A stretch of DNA of 15,532 nucleotides from Elusimicrobiota bacterium (lineage in GTDB: Bacteria; Elusimicrobiota; Elusimicrobia; Elusimicrobiales; UBA9959), in NCBI GenBank assembly GCA_030639665.1, contig DAOWCC010000031.1, positions 1-15,532 of the forward strand. Reading direction: 5' to 3'. A program made the translations under genes and the position numbers. Position 1 is the first letter of the stretch, and every line of letters starts with the position of its first letter. Shown piece after piece: positions 6,145-14,110 of this stretch. The notes under the pieces were generated by a model. It was not told the DNA's origin, did not search any database, and saw nothing but the letters and a program-made list of their open reading frames with translations.

Positions 6145-6942
6145 TTATTTCAACATATCCTTAATAGATTCTTTCCAGTTTTTCTTCTGGATTGTTCCTA
6201 TTATGACGGTTACATTGTCCGGACCTCCGTTTATATTAGCAGTTTCCACCAGTTTTTCACAAGCTTTTTTGTCATCTGACTCTTCATTTAAAATTTTGAC
6301 CATGTCTTCTTCACTCATGGCTTTAAATAAGCCGTCCGAGCATAAGATGACTCTGTCGTGTTCTTCCACGGGCAATTCATATATATCTACGGCTGGATTT
6401 TTTTGTGTTCCCAGCGCTCTGGTAAGAATATTTTGCAAGGGTGATTTATCCGCTTGTTCTCTTGTCAGAAGGCCTTTTTTTACATGTTCCATTACCAGCG
6501 AATGGTCCTCGGTTAATTGTTGAAGAACATTTTTTCTAAGGAGATATATTCTGGAATCTCCGATATGCGCGATTGAATATTTGTCTTTATTAAGAAGAAG
6601 CGCGCTCGCGGTAGTGCCCATGCCTTTATTGTCTTTAGCCGTGTTGCCGGCTTCATAAATGACGCTATTGGCCAGTTTTATGGCAAAAGCCAATTGATTG
6701 GCTTTCATTGAATGTTTTTCATCGTATTCGGACGGTTTTGATTGTGTCAGAGTCATGGATTCATATTTCTCTTTGGTTACGGTAACCGCTATTTTACTTG
6801 CCACTTCTCCTGAATTATGTCCGCCCATGCCGTCGGCAACTATCGCCAAATCCAATTCATCGGAGACAAGAACATTGTCTTCATTGTTTTTTCTGGATTT
6901 TCCAACATCGCTTAAGCATTCAAATTTTATTTTGAAATTCAT
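6145..6942 (-). CDS. PP2C/PPM-family Ser/Thr protein phosphatase
   Basis: Metal-dependent phosphatase expected to reverse phosphorylation by the two kinases of the operon. All PPM metal-binding motifs are present: RKNNED at 17-22, ADGMGGHNSGE at 36-46, GMGTTAS at 107-113, IGDSRIYLLR at 127-136, LTEDHSLV at 143-150, LCSDGLF at 200-206 and NGGPDNVTV at 238-246. The 265-aa protein is a bare catalytic domain of the Stp1/PrpC bacterial type, without membrane segments. Its ATG overlaps the stop of the upstream CHASE2-kinase gene (ATGA, 4 nt), and GAGGAGG in the end of that gene serves as ribosome binding site, so the two are translationally coupled. The FHA gene follows after 4 bp. Confidence 0.97.
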   Translation of the reverse strand: MNFKIKFECLSDVGKSRKNNEDNVLVSDELDLAIVADGMGGHNSGEVASKIAVTVTKEKYESMTLTQSKPSEYDEKHSMKANQLAFAIKLANSVIYEAGNTAKDNKGMGTTASALLLNKDKYSIAHIGDSRIYLLRKNVLQQLTEDHSLVMEHVKKGLLTREQADKSPLQNILTRALGTQKNPAVDIYELPVEEHDRVILCSDGLFKAMSEEDMVKILNEESDDKKACEKLVETANINGGPDNVTVIIGTIQKKNWKESIKDMLK

Positions 6943-9900
6943 TTTTCATCCTCCTCGGGATATATCAGGGGTAAAGTTTTTTCAAAAGCCATTTCTTCTC
7001 CGCTTGCCGTATTTTCAGCCGGATTTTGCTCGGCGGTTTTTGTTTCATCGGGAGAATTTATCGGAGTAGCATTGTCAGCATTAGCGGAGTTGTCCTGTGA
7101 TTGTTCTGGTGCGGCCGGCTTGTTCTCCATATCTTGTTTAGCTAAGGAGGGCTGGCCCATTAAAGCTTCGGATAGGGGCGCTTGTTTCACTTCTCCTTCT
7201 CCAAGTTTATTTACATCGGCTTCAGTCGGCATTTTTTCTTGTGGTTTATTAATCTGCGCGGGCGCCGCGCTTTGAAGCGTTTGAGGTTTTAATATGCCGT
7301 CCGCTTTTTGTTCGGGGGCTTTAGCGGGTTCTTTTTTTTCCGGCGGTTTTAACTCATTTACTTGCGAAATATTTTTTATATTTTGCGCGCTTTCCGTCGG
7401 AGGTATATTTTCCGCGGAGGGCTTGTCCTCCATAGCTTGTTCAAGGGCGGAGGGTTTTATTTGCTCCGCGTTTAAAGGCGCGGGATTGGGGCTTTGAGTT
7501 TTATTTTCATCTATTGGTTGAGCGACCTGGGTTAAAGGATCTAAAGCTGGTGTCATACTTGCCGTGGGAGTTTTTTTCTGCTCTGCGGTGTTTTCCACAG
7601 CAGGCTTAGCTTCAACGGGCTTGGGGGCCTCCATAGCGGAAGGCTTAGGCTTTATAGCCGGTGAAGGCGTAGGCGGTTGCGTTGGAGGCGGCTTGATTGC
7701 CGGAGCCACAGCAGGTTCTTTAGCTGTCGGTTTTGGCGTTTGAGTTGGAGTTGGTATAACTGTTTTCGGCTGCGCGATAGCCGGTTTGGGAGCCGTATTC
7801 TCTGATTGCGTAGCCGGTTTGGGCTTAGGTTGAGGCGCTTGTGTTTGCTCAGTTGTCATAGCCGGTTTAGCCGCGGCAGGCGCGGTTGTTTGTGTCGGTG
7901 TCACGGCCGGTTTCGGTTTTACTACGGGCTTAGCTGTTTCCGGTGTTGCCGCGCTCGGAGTTGATTGCGGAGATGAAGTTCCGGTATGCTTAGGCGTATT
8001 ATTTCCCATTACCGCTTTTATGTCCTCTGCCATTTGGCCTGCTTCCTGATATCTTTCATCGGGATTTTTTTGCAAGGCTTTGTCTATTACCGCCAATATT
8101 CCTTTGGGAAGCTCGGGTCTTATTTTTGCGGGATCCGGATACGGATCACTCGCTATTTGGAAGAATAATGTTCCGACCGCGTCGCCCCCTTTCCAAGGTT
8201 TCTCCCCCGTCAAAAGTTCAAATAAAGTAACGCCGAGAGAGAAAATATCCGCGCGTCCGTCCACTTTTTTACCGGCTATTTGTTCGGGGCTCATATAATA
8301 AGGCGTTCCCAGAACCGTGCCGGTAGCTGTTTTTGAAGATTCTTGTATGCGGGCTATGCCAAAATCAACAATTCTGATATTGCCGTCTTCAAGAAGCATT
8401 ATATTCGCCGGTTTTATATCGCGATGGATAACTCCGTTTTTGTGCGCGTAATCCAAAGCATCGGCGGATTCATACATATATTCGAGCACTTTCTCCATCG
8501 GTAAAAGATTCTTTTTCGGCGTCCATATTTTTAAGTCTTCACCTTTCAAAAGTTCTATGGCCATATAAGCTATTTCTTGATCTTCACCCGCGTCATATAC
8601 CTTTATGATATTGGGGTGAGACAGATTTCCCGCCGCTTGCGCTTCTCTGAAAAATCTATCCTTAAGCGCTTTAAGCTGTTCTTCATCTATGCCTTCTTCA
8701 AACCGCAGGGTTTTTATGGCGACCTGTCTGTTGATTTGAGGATCTCTGCCGAGATAAACTATACCCATAGCGCCTTTACCCAATTCTTTGGTAATCTCAT
8801 ATCTTCCGAGAGTAGGCGTGGTGCTGGCGCCGTCAACCAATATGGTGGAGTCGGCGGATGGTCCTGCAAGCGAGCCGCCAAAGACAGCTCCGTCGGAGGC
8901 TTTTTGCAGAGTTTCTATTTTCTTGTGTATATCTTTATACTTGGGATCTTTCTTTGAAATGTGCTCATAGACGGCCACGGCCTTGTTGAATTGCCTTTTT
9001 CTTTCAAAATCAAGAGCGAGATTATAAAGCGAATCTTTCATATTGTCGTCGATGGGGCATAGTCTGAATTTTTCAAAAGATAAGTCCAACATGCCTTGGC
9101 CTTGAAATGAAAGCCCCAGCATTTTATTGGTTTCTATAGCTCCCACTTCGACAAGTTCTTTGCTTTTTTCGGTGGTGAAAAATCTTTTTGAAACTACGAA
9201 TATATAGCCGGCTATAAGTAGGAAAGAGGAATGCGTTACTTTTATCCATTCTCCGTTAGAGACAAATAGGAAGATTCCTCCGGCCACCATGCCGCCCAAG
9301 ATTAGTCCCGCTAAAATGGCGCCAAGCAGGGCTTTTAATCTTGGCAAAACAAAGGTGATAAAAATAGCCACCAAAAGTATGAGCGCCAGTTCCGCCTGAA
9401 AAGACCAAGTCGGACGGATTATGTAATTGTTGTGCAGAATATTTTCGATTATATTCGCGGTGAATTTTACGGCGGGCAGATTTTTTTCCAAGGGAGTCAC
9501 ATAAAGAGAGCCTATGCCTTGAGCTGTGGGGCCTATTAAAACTATCTTGTCTCTGAAGGCTTCAGGCACCACTTTTCCGTTTATTACATCGTAGAAAGAG
9601 TAGCTCTTAAATGAGGTTTCTCCGTCATTATAGGAAACAAGCATTGAGGATGACGCGTCAAGCGGCATGGTATATTTGCCTATGTTTATTCCTTGTCCCG
9701 GCATAACGGTTATTTCATTGCTCGAGCGTTTTAAATGCTTTCTTACCACTTCAAGAGCAAATGAAGGAAAAACTTCCATATTATAAGAAATGAAAGGATA
9801 TTCTCTTCTTATGGTTCCGTCTTGTTCGCTGAATACATTCACATGGCCTATGCCGGAAGCCGACGAGGATAAAACTTCAATCGGAACTGTCATGGCGCTG

Positions 9901-10517
9901 CCTTCCAGAATATATTCCTCAGCCTCGGTTTCAAAATCATCCATTGAGAGAGCGAATTTTTTAATCCAGTTCGGCGCTTCATCCGGCTTGGTCATAAGAT
10001 TATCGGTTTTCATGTACATGGGCAGAATCACATTATTCGCGTTGGTAATGGCCGCGGCGAGTTTTGCGTCCATATTCATGCTTTCATTAATTTCATCCAC
10101 GGTTTTTAAAAATTCGGAATCTTTTCCCTTTTCTCTTATTTTTTTCTCTTGCAAGAGTTGGGTGTATTTTTCCTTCAAAAGCTGGGTGGCTTTCAGGCCT
10201 TCATTTTTTTCATCTTCCGAGAAAAGAATATTAAGCCCTATTACGGACGGTTTTGCCGGCGCGCTTGAAAGCCAAACCAGCATCTCGCTCATTTTATTTC
10301 TTGACCAGGGCCAACGGCCTATTTTTGAGATGCTTTCATCGTCTATCTCTATTATCGCGAATTCGGTTTTCGGAAGATTTTCAGCTCTTAATTTTGACCG
10401 GAAATCATAAAATTTTGATTCCATGGTTTCAATTCCTGAGCCGGTAAAATAGAAGAAAAGAGTAAGGAAGGATAATAAAACTCCCCAAAGCGCGTTTGAA
10501 AATATAAGTTTTTTCAT
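6939..10517 (-). CDS. CHASE2-domain transmembrane Ser/Thr protein kinase with Pro-rich tail
   Basis: The 1192-aa protein has an N-terminal membrane helix (about 9-26), then an extracytoplasmic CHASE2-like sensor (about 30-365). The CHASE2 signs are AIIEIDDESISKIGRWPWSR, IGLNILFSE and DKIVLIGPTAQGIGSLYVTPL. Three closely spaced helices follow (about 372-446), as is usual after CHASE2, then a TPR-like segment (about 490-540, SLYNLALDFERKRQFNKAVAVYEH). A complete Hanks-type kinase domain spans about 572-838: glycine loop GKGAMG 580-585, Lys602, HRDIKPAN from 698, DFG 718-720, SPE 743-745. The final ~350 residues are disordered Pro/Ala/Lys/Gln-rich sequence ending in an acidic tip (TLPLIYPEEDEK). 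The ATG overlaps the previous stop by one base and has AGAGGG upstream. The role is likely membrane sensing coupled to Ser/Thr phosphorylation; the ligand is unknown. Confidence 0.95.
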   Translation of the reverse strand: MKKLIFSNALWGVLLSFLTLFFYFTGSGIETMESKFYDFRSKLRAENLPKTEFAIIEIDDESISKIGRWPWSRNKMSEMLVWLSSAPAKPSVIGLNILFSEDEKNEGLKATQLLKEKYTQLLQEKKIREKGKDSEFLKTVDEINESMNMDAKLAAAITNANNVILPMYMKTDNLMTKPDEAPNWIKKFALSMDDFETEAEEYILEGSAMTVPIEVLSSSASGIGHVNVFSEQDGTIRREYPFISYNMEVFPSFALEVVRKHLKRSSNEITVMPGQGINIGKYTMPLDASSSMLVSYNDGETSFKSYSFYDVINGKVVPEAFRDKIVLIGPTAQGIGSLYVTPLEKNLPAVKFTANIIENILHNNYIIRPTWSFQAELALILLVAIFITFVLPRLKALLGAILAGLILGGMVAGGIFLFVSNGEWIKVTHSSFLLIAGYIFVVSKRFFTTEKSKELVEVGAIETNKMLGLSFQGQGMLDLSFEKFRLCPIDDNMKDSLYNLALDFERKRQFNKAVAVYEHISKKDPKYKDIHKKIETLQKASDGAVFGGSLAGPSADSTILVDGASTTPTLGRYEITKELGKGAMGIVYLGRDPQINRQVAIKTLRFEEGIDEEQLKALKDRFFREAQAAGNLSHPNIIKVYDAGEDQEIAYMAIELLKGEDLKIWTPKKNLLPMEKVLEYMYESADALDYAHKNGVIHRDIKPANIMLLEDGNIRIVDFGIARIQESSKTATGTVLGTPYYMSPEQIAGKKVDGRADIFSLGVTLFELLTGEKPWKGGDAVGTLFFQIASDPYPDPAKIRPELPKGILAVIDKALQKNPDERYQEAGQMAEDIKAVMGNNTPKHTGTSSPQSTPSAATPETAKPVVKPKPAVTPTQTTAPAAAKPAMTTEQTQAPQPKPKPATQSENTAPKPAIAQPKTVIPTPTQTPKPTAKEPAVAPAIKPPPTQPPTPSPAIKPKPSAMEAPKPVEAKPAVENTAEQKKTPTASMTPALDPLTQVAQPIDENKTQSPNPAPLNAEQIKPSALEQAMEDKPSAENIPPTESAQNIKNISQVNELKPPEKKEPAKAPEQKADGILKPQTLQSAAPAQINKPQEKMPTEADVNKLGEGEVKQAPLSEALMGQPSLAKQDMENKPAAPEQSQDNSANADNATPINSPDETKTAEQNPAENTASGEEMAFEKTLPLIYPEEDEK

Positions 10518-12649
10518 TACAAGTAGCCCTCTTTACGATAGTTTAAAAGTTCGTCAACAAAAGCGATATTCAGCATAAGTAGCAATAGCAAGGAAATAAT
10601 CAGAAAGCCGCCCGTTTTAAGCGCGATTTCTTTAAATGACAGAAGAAGGATTGAGTAATATTTTTTGGTGGCTATGCGTTTTAATTCGTTTGCCGTTGCC
10701 GGTTTTATTTTGGCGTCAATAGCTTCTTTGTTGACTTTTCTTTTTACCGGCGTTCCTTCAAAATCATATTCAGGCATCATATTGGCGAGTTCCTTTACTT
10801 GCCTGTCAGTTTCCGCCATCTTTAAATTCCAAACTTTCATAATGTCTTCTTTAGCCGCTTGTTTCGTTAACAAAGTTATTTGCGGCCCCGATAAGACAAA
10901 AAATATTAAAAGATTTGAGATTAAAAAGAACAGTGCCGGATTTATGAGCAGAGAGAAACTTTTTCGGCTTATGCTTACTATGACGCCTATAAAAAGCGAA
11001 GCGACAGTCAGGCCAAGCATAAGGCGGTCGGGAGCCGTATATAAATCGGTCATAAAATAACGGTAAGTAAGATTTATCGAAATCATGGACAATATTATGC
11101 CTATGATTTTTATTTTCCAGTCGCTTTTCATTGAAAATACGGAACCCATTATCAGGCAGAAAACAGCATAGGGAATGATATTGTTTTTGGCGAATAAATT
11201 TTCTATGGCCGATTTTAAAACAAAAACGGTTTTGCTTACCATATCAAGGGCTCCGGGAGTAAGAGCCAGACTTCCCGCCACATATGCGGACAGGGCAATC
11301 AGAATCATGGCGATAGTGTGAAAAAAAGTGAATTTTTTAGGTTTGACGCATATTGCTCCGAACATAAGGCCGAGGCCCGCCAATATGAAGAACCCCGCTT
11401 TTAGAGGACTGTTTAGCAAGGGGTCGAGAAAAGACTGGAAATTGCCGGTCATAACCATTTCTTGAGCAGGCAGACAGCCTACAAGAATAAAAACCGCCGT
11501 TAACGACAAAGTTAATGAAAAATGTATGGCGATTTTGATGACATAATTCAGGATTACCAATTGCAGCTTGGGTTTTTGCGCGGGTTTTAATCCATGTCTC
11601 TTTCTATCTTCAAAAACATCTTTCGCGTAATCGGAAGCGGTTTTTTCTTTAGAAGGCGCCGCCGCGTTTGAACTTTTCTGTGTTTGCGCTCTGGGTTCGC
11701 TTCTTTCAAGAGAAGATTCCTTTAATTCTTCTTCCTTCTTTTCATTTTTCATTTTTGATGTTAATTCCGGCATATCAATTGATATTTCAGATGAAAAAAG
11801 GCTCTTAACATTGTCAGGATTTTTGTATTTTATGAAATCGGCTTTAAGTTCCGTGGCCGTTTGATAGCGGTCTTCGGGCTTTTTGGTCATTGATTTTTCT
11901 AAAATCTTCGCGACCCAGAGAGGAGTATCGGGAAATAATCTGACAATATTGGGCAGAGGTTCGGACACATGTTTATGGATAACCTCTATAGATGTTTTTC
12001 CTTCAAACGGATATCTGCCGGTTATCAAATAAAAGAAAGTGGCTCCGATTGAATATAAATCCGCTCTATGATCAACTTTAGCCGCCAGGCATTGTTCAGG
12101 CGACATAAAATAAGCGGTGCCGATCATTTCTCCGGCCATAGTTAATTCTTTTTCTTCCGTGATGCTTCGCGCCAGGCCGAAATCAACTATATGGGTTTCT
12201 CCTTTTTGATCAAGAAGAATATTCGCGGGTTTTATATCACGGTGAATAATTGTTTTTGAATGCGCGTGTTCAAGTCCTTCAAGCACGGTAATCAGCATAT
12301 CGGTCGCGGCTTCGATGCTAAACGGGCCTTTTTCTTTTATTATCCCGTCAAGGCTTTGTCCGTCTATATAGGACATCATTATAAAGTAAACTTTGTTTTC
12401 GTCGCCAAAATCATAAACCTGGACGATATGGGGATGTTCCAGTTTGGCTACCGACCTGGCTTCTCTGAGAAAAAAATCAATATTTCTGGGATCTTTCGCG
12501 AGATTTGGAGCGAGAACTTTGATACATACCGTCTTATCAAGCGTCAAATGTTGCGCTTTATATACGGCGCCCATGCCGCCTTGGCCTACTTTTTCAAGTA
12601 TTTTACAGCCCGCAAAAGTTGTGCCCAAAAGGGGATCTTGTTCTGTCAT
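10517..12649 (-). CDS. Ser/Thr protein kinase with multi-pass membrane C terminus
   Basis: The 710-aa protein begins with a cytosolic Hanks-type kinase domain (about 12-275): GQGGMG glycine loop 22-27, Lys44 in CIKVL, HRDIKPAN 136-143 with catalytic Asp138, DFG 156-158, SPEQ 183-186 and HRADLYSIG. A charged Lys/Glu/Ser linker (about 295-365) follows. The C-terminal half (about 366-700) has roughly eight hydrophobic helices and a soluble loop near 596-672; I do not recognise it as a known sensor family. There are no PASTA repeats. All catalytic residues are present, so activity is expected. It is the second gene of the operon, 3 bp after the response regulator and without a clear ribosome binding site (coupled), and its stop overlaps the next ATG by one base. 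The membrane part may sense the bilayer or anchor a complex; that is inference. Confidence 0.93.
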   Translation of the reverse strand: MTEQDPLLGTTFAGCKILEKVGQGGMGAVYKAQHLTLDKTVCIKVLAPNLAKDPRNIDFFLREARSVAKLEHPHIVQVYDFGDENKVYFIMMSYIDGQSLDGIIKEKGPFSIEAATDMLITVLEGLEHAHSKTIIHRDIKPANILLDQKGETHIVDFGLARSITEEKELTMAGEMIGTAYFMSPEQCLAAKVDHRADLYSIGATFFYLITGRYPFEGKTSIEVIHKHVSEPLPNIVRLFPDTPLWVAKILEKSMTKKPEDRYQTATELKADFIKYKNPDNVKSLFSSEISIDMPELTSKMKNEKKEEELKESSLERSEPRAQTQKSSNAAAPSKEKTASDYAKDVFEDRKRHGLKPAQKPKLQLVILNYVIKIAIHFSLTLSLTAVFILVGCLPAQEMVMTGNFQSFLDPLLNSPLKAGFFILAGLGLMFGAICVKPKKFTFFHTIAMILIALSAYVAGSLALTPGALDMVSKTVFVLKSAIENLFAKNNIIPYAVFCLIMGSVFSMKSDWKIKIIGIILSMISINLTYRYFMTDLYTAPDRLMLGLTVASLFIGVIVSISRKSFSLLINPALFFLISNLLIFFVLSGPQITLLTKQAAKEDIMKVWNLKMAETDRQVKELANMMPEYDFEGTPVKRKVNKEAIDAKIKPATANELKRIATKKYYSILLLSFKEIALKTGGFLIISLLLLLMLNIAFVDELLNYRKEGYL

Positions 12650-12652
12650 TTT

Positions 12653-13585
12653 TTAGTCGCGTCTGTCTCTAAAGTAAATACTGCCTTTTCTTCCCGATAA
12701 TTTTTTGGCATAACCCTTAAGCTCCGCCGCTTTTTCAACAAGTTTGGCATAATGTTTGATGTTTTTTGGAGCGATTATAGCTATTGTCAGTGTCATTATC
12801 GGAAAATTTCTAATGGCTCCTTTTCTGTCCGGTATAGTGATATGTCCTGTTTTCAGATGTTCAGGTTTATAAAAATCTTTGATTTTGGAGTCAAATTCAG
12901 CCACTATCTCTTTTGCAATGGACTCTATGTGTTCTTCATCTGAAATGAATACAAAATCATCCCCGCCAATATGGCCTATGAATGATTTGGCTTGCGGAAA
13001 TTGTCGTATTTTATCATTAAGTATATTCGCTATCGCCCGTATTATGTCATCGCCTTTCGCGTAGCCGTAAACATCATTATAAGCCTTGAAATTATCAACA
13101 TCAATATACGCGAAACCGAAATCTTCGGAGTTCTTTGTTCTTGTAAGCGTTTCATCTTGAATGGTCGGACTACCGGGCAATTGAGTAAGAGGATTTAGTG
13201 AAATATCGGTTTTTTTCCGCATTAGAATTCTGTTTATTCTGGCTCTAAGTTCGCCGACATCAAAAGGCTTGGTTATAAAATCATCGGCGCCAAGTTCAAT
13301 CGTATTTATTTTTGTTTCCACCTTTGAGACTCCGCTTAGTATTATTATGGGAATATTTTTTGTTTTCTGAGTTTCCCTGATTTTCTTGCATAAAGCGAAT
13401 CCGTCAATTCCCGGCATCTTAAGATCCAATAATATAAGGTCCGGTATTTCTTTTTTCAGAAAATCAAGAACTTCATCGCCGTTATATAGCGGCACAACTT
13501 TAAATCCTTGTTGTTTTAATATAGCGGATACTAAAAGTCCCACATTCGGGTCATCATCAACTATTAAAATCCTCTTTGTCTTCAC
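12653..13585 (-). CDS. Response regulator: receiver domain fused to a GGDEF-type domain
   Basis: The receiver domain (about 4-120) has the acidic pocket Asp10-Asp12, the phosphoacceptor Asp54 in LILLDLKMPG, Ser84 in IILSG and Lys106 in TKPF, all as needed for phosphorylation. A GGDEF-type domain follows (about 130-300): NPLTQLPG, AYIDVDNFKAYNDVYGYAKGDD with metal ligand Asp162, and the signature motif GGDDF at 207-211 in place of GG(D/E)EF. No RxxD inhibitory site precedes it. Diguanylate cyclase activity is therefore uncertain; it could be weak, altered or only regulatory. The start is GTG at 13585 with AGGGGG about 7 nt upstream. First gene of the operon, about 85 bp behind a near-consensus promoter. 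No histidine kinase is encoded nearby. Confidence 0.93.
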   Translation of the reverse strand: MKTKRILIVDDDPNVGLLVSAILKQQGFKVVPLYNGDEVLDFLKKEIPDLILLDLKMPGIDGFALCKKIRETQKTKNIPIIILSGVSKVETKINTIELGADDFITKPFDVGELRARINRILMRKKTDISLNPLTQLPGSPTIQDETLTRTKNSEDFGFAYIDVDNFKAYNDVYGYAKGDDIIRAIANILNDKIRQFPQAKSFIGHIGGDDFVFISDEEHIESIAKEIVAEFDSKIKDFYKPEHLKTGHITIPDRKGAIRNFPIMTLTIAIIAPKNIKHYAKLVEKAAELKGYAKKLSGRKGSIYFRDRRD

Positions 13586-13674
13586 AAACTGTCCCCCTGA
13601 AAGCTTGGTTACGATGAAAATATGGAACTCAAGCTATTGTAAAAAGGCCGTATCTATATTATTTATTAATACTA

Positions 13675-13703
13675 ATTATAAGAAAAATACTTTCGTGAAT
13701 CAA
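13675..13703 (-). promoter_or_regulatory. Sigma70-type promoter of the kinase/phosphatase operon
   Basis: On the minus strand, TTGATT (13703-13698) is followed by exactly 17 bp and a perfect TATAAT (13680-13675). The predicted start near 13668 leaves a leader of about 80 nt before the GTG start of the response regulator. No second promoter was noticed between the five tightly packed genes downstream. Confidence 0.8.
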
Positions 13704-13978
13704 TAGCGCGAAAACGGTAAAAGCGCGAATTCCAAATTTCAAACAATAAAATGTAAAATTTAATGAAACAGCGAGCTTAAAATTCGAATAAAAAAATAAA
13801 GCGTCGGTTTTGCTTAAAATTAAACAGGTGATTGAATTTTAAGAAAAGTAACTTTAGTTACATTCAACAGCTTGTGGATTCTTGATTTTTTTTAAATATT
13901 TTAAATCTCCGGTTTTTAAGTTTCATTGGTAAATACTCTTGATTTTTGTATTTTTTTTAGCATAGGTTTTTTTGGGTA
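13704..13978. other. AT-rich divergent spacer between the response-regulator and moxR promoters
   Basis: No gene is visible here. There are short direct repeats: AGCGCGAA twice near 13705-13730 and GCTTAAAATT twice near 13773-13825. A small hairpin lies at about 13846-13860 (GTAAC TTTA GTTAC), and poly-T tracts run between about 13890 and 13975. The T/A tracts just upstream of the moxR -35 box may bend DNA or act as an UP element; this is inference. Confidence 0.4.
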
Positions 13979-14007
13979 TTGACAATGGTCAAAAATGGTG
14001 TTAGAAT
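13979..14007 (+). promoter_or_regulatory. Consensus promoter upstream of moxR
   Basis: TTGACA (13979-13984), 17 bp, then TAGAAT (14002-14007): nearly perfect sigma70 spacing and boxes. The -35 box is the left arm of a small inverted repeat TTGAC-AATG-GTCAA (13979-13992), a possible operator. The start would fall near 14013-14015, giving a leader of about 180 nt before the moxR ATG. Confidence 0.85.
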
Positions 14008-14013
14008 CTATAT

Positions 14014-14109
14014 GTCAGGGCTGTCTCCCTCACCCTACCCCCCAAATAGGCAGCCCTGCACGATTTTCCCCTAAAATCGGATGCGCGCGGATATGATTGA
14101 ATCGATTTT
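14014..14109 (+). ncRNA. Structured C-rich 5' leader or small RNA upstream of moxR
   Basis: The predicted transcript begins with an 8-bp stem (CAGGGCTG 14016-14023 / CAGCCCTG 14051-14058) enclosing a very C-rich 27-nt loop. A 7-bp stem follows (CGATTTT 14061-14067 / AAAATCG 14073-14079) with loop CCCCT. The AAAATCG strand can instead pair with a second CGATTTT at 14103-14109, which is followed by a short U-run, so two mutually exclusive folds exist. Either an attenuating leader or a short sRNA with C-rich loops would fit; I recognise no known riboswitch. An ATG at 14012 opens a 20-codon Pro-rich frame ending at 14074. Confidence 0.45.
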
Positions 14110-14110
14110 T

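Noticed and set aside
9790..10410. 206-codon plus-strand frame opposite the CHASE2 kinase
   Set aside because: Antisense shadow of a well-supported kinase gene, with no ribosome binding site and no recognisable domain.
5472..12649. Type VI secretion regulatory locus (PpkA/PppA/Fha-like)
   Set aside because: The kinase, phosphatase and FHA parts match the logic, but no Tss/Tag structural gene is present in the window, so the assignment is not supported.
10517..12649. PASTA-type (PknB/Stk1) cell-wall kinase
   Set aside because: No PASTA repeats and no single-pass topology; the C terminus is a multi-helix membrane domain, and no cell-division genes are adjacent.
12260..12700. 146-codon plus-strand frame opposite the second kinase
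   Set aside because: Antisense to the conserved kinase domain, including the HRD and glycine-loop regions; not an independent gene.
13846..13860. Terminator candidate GTAAC-TTTA-GTTAC in the divergent spacer
   Set aside because: The stem is only 5 bp and AT-rich, and no U-run follows directly on either strand.
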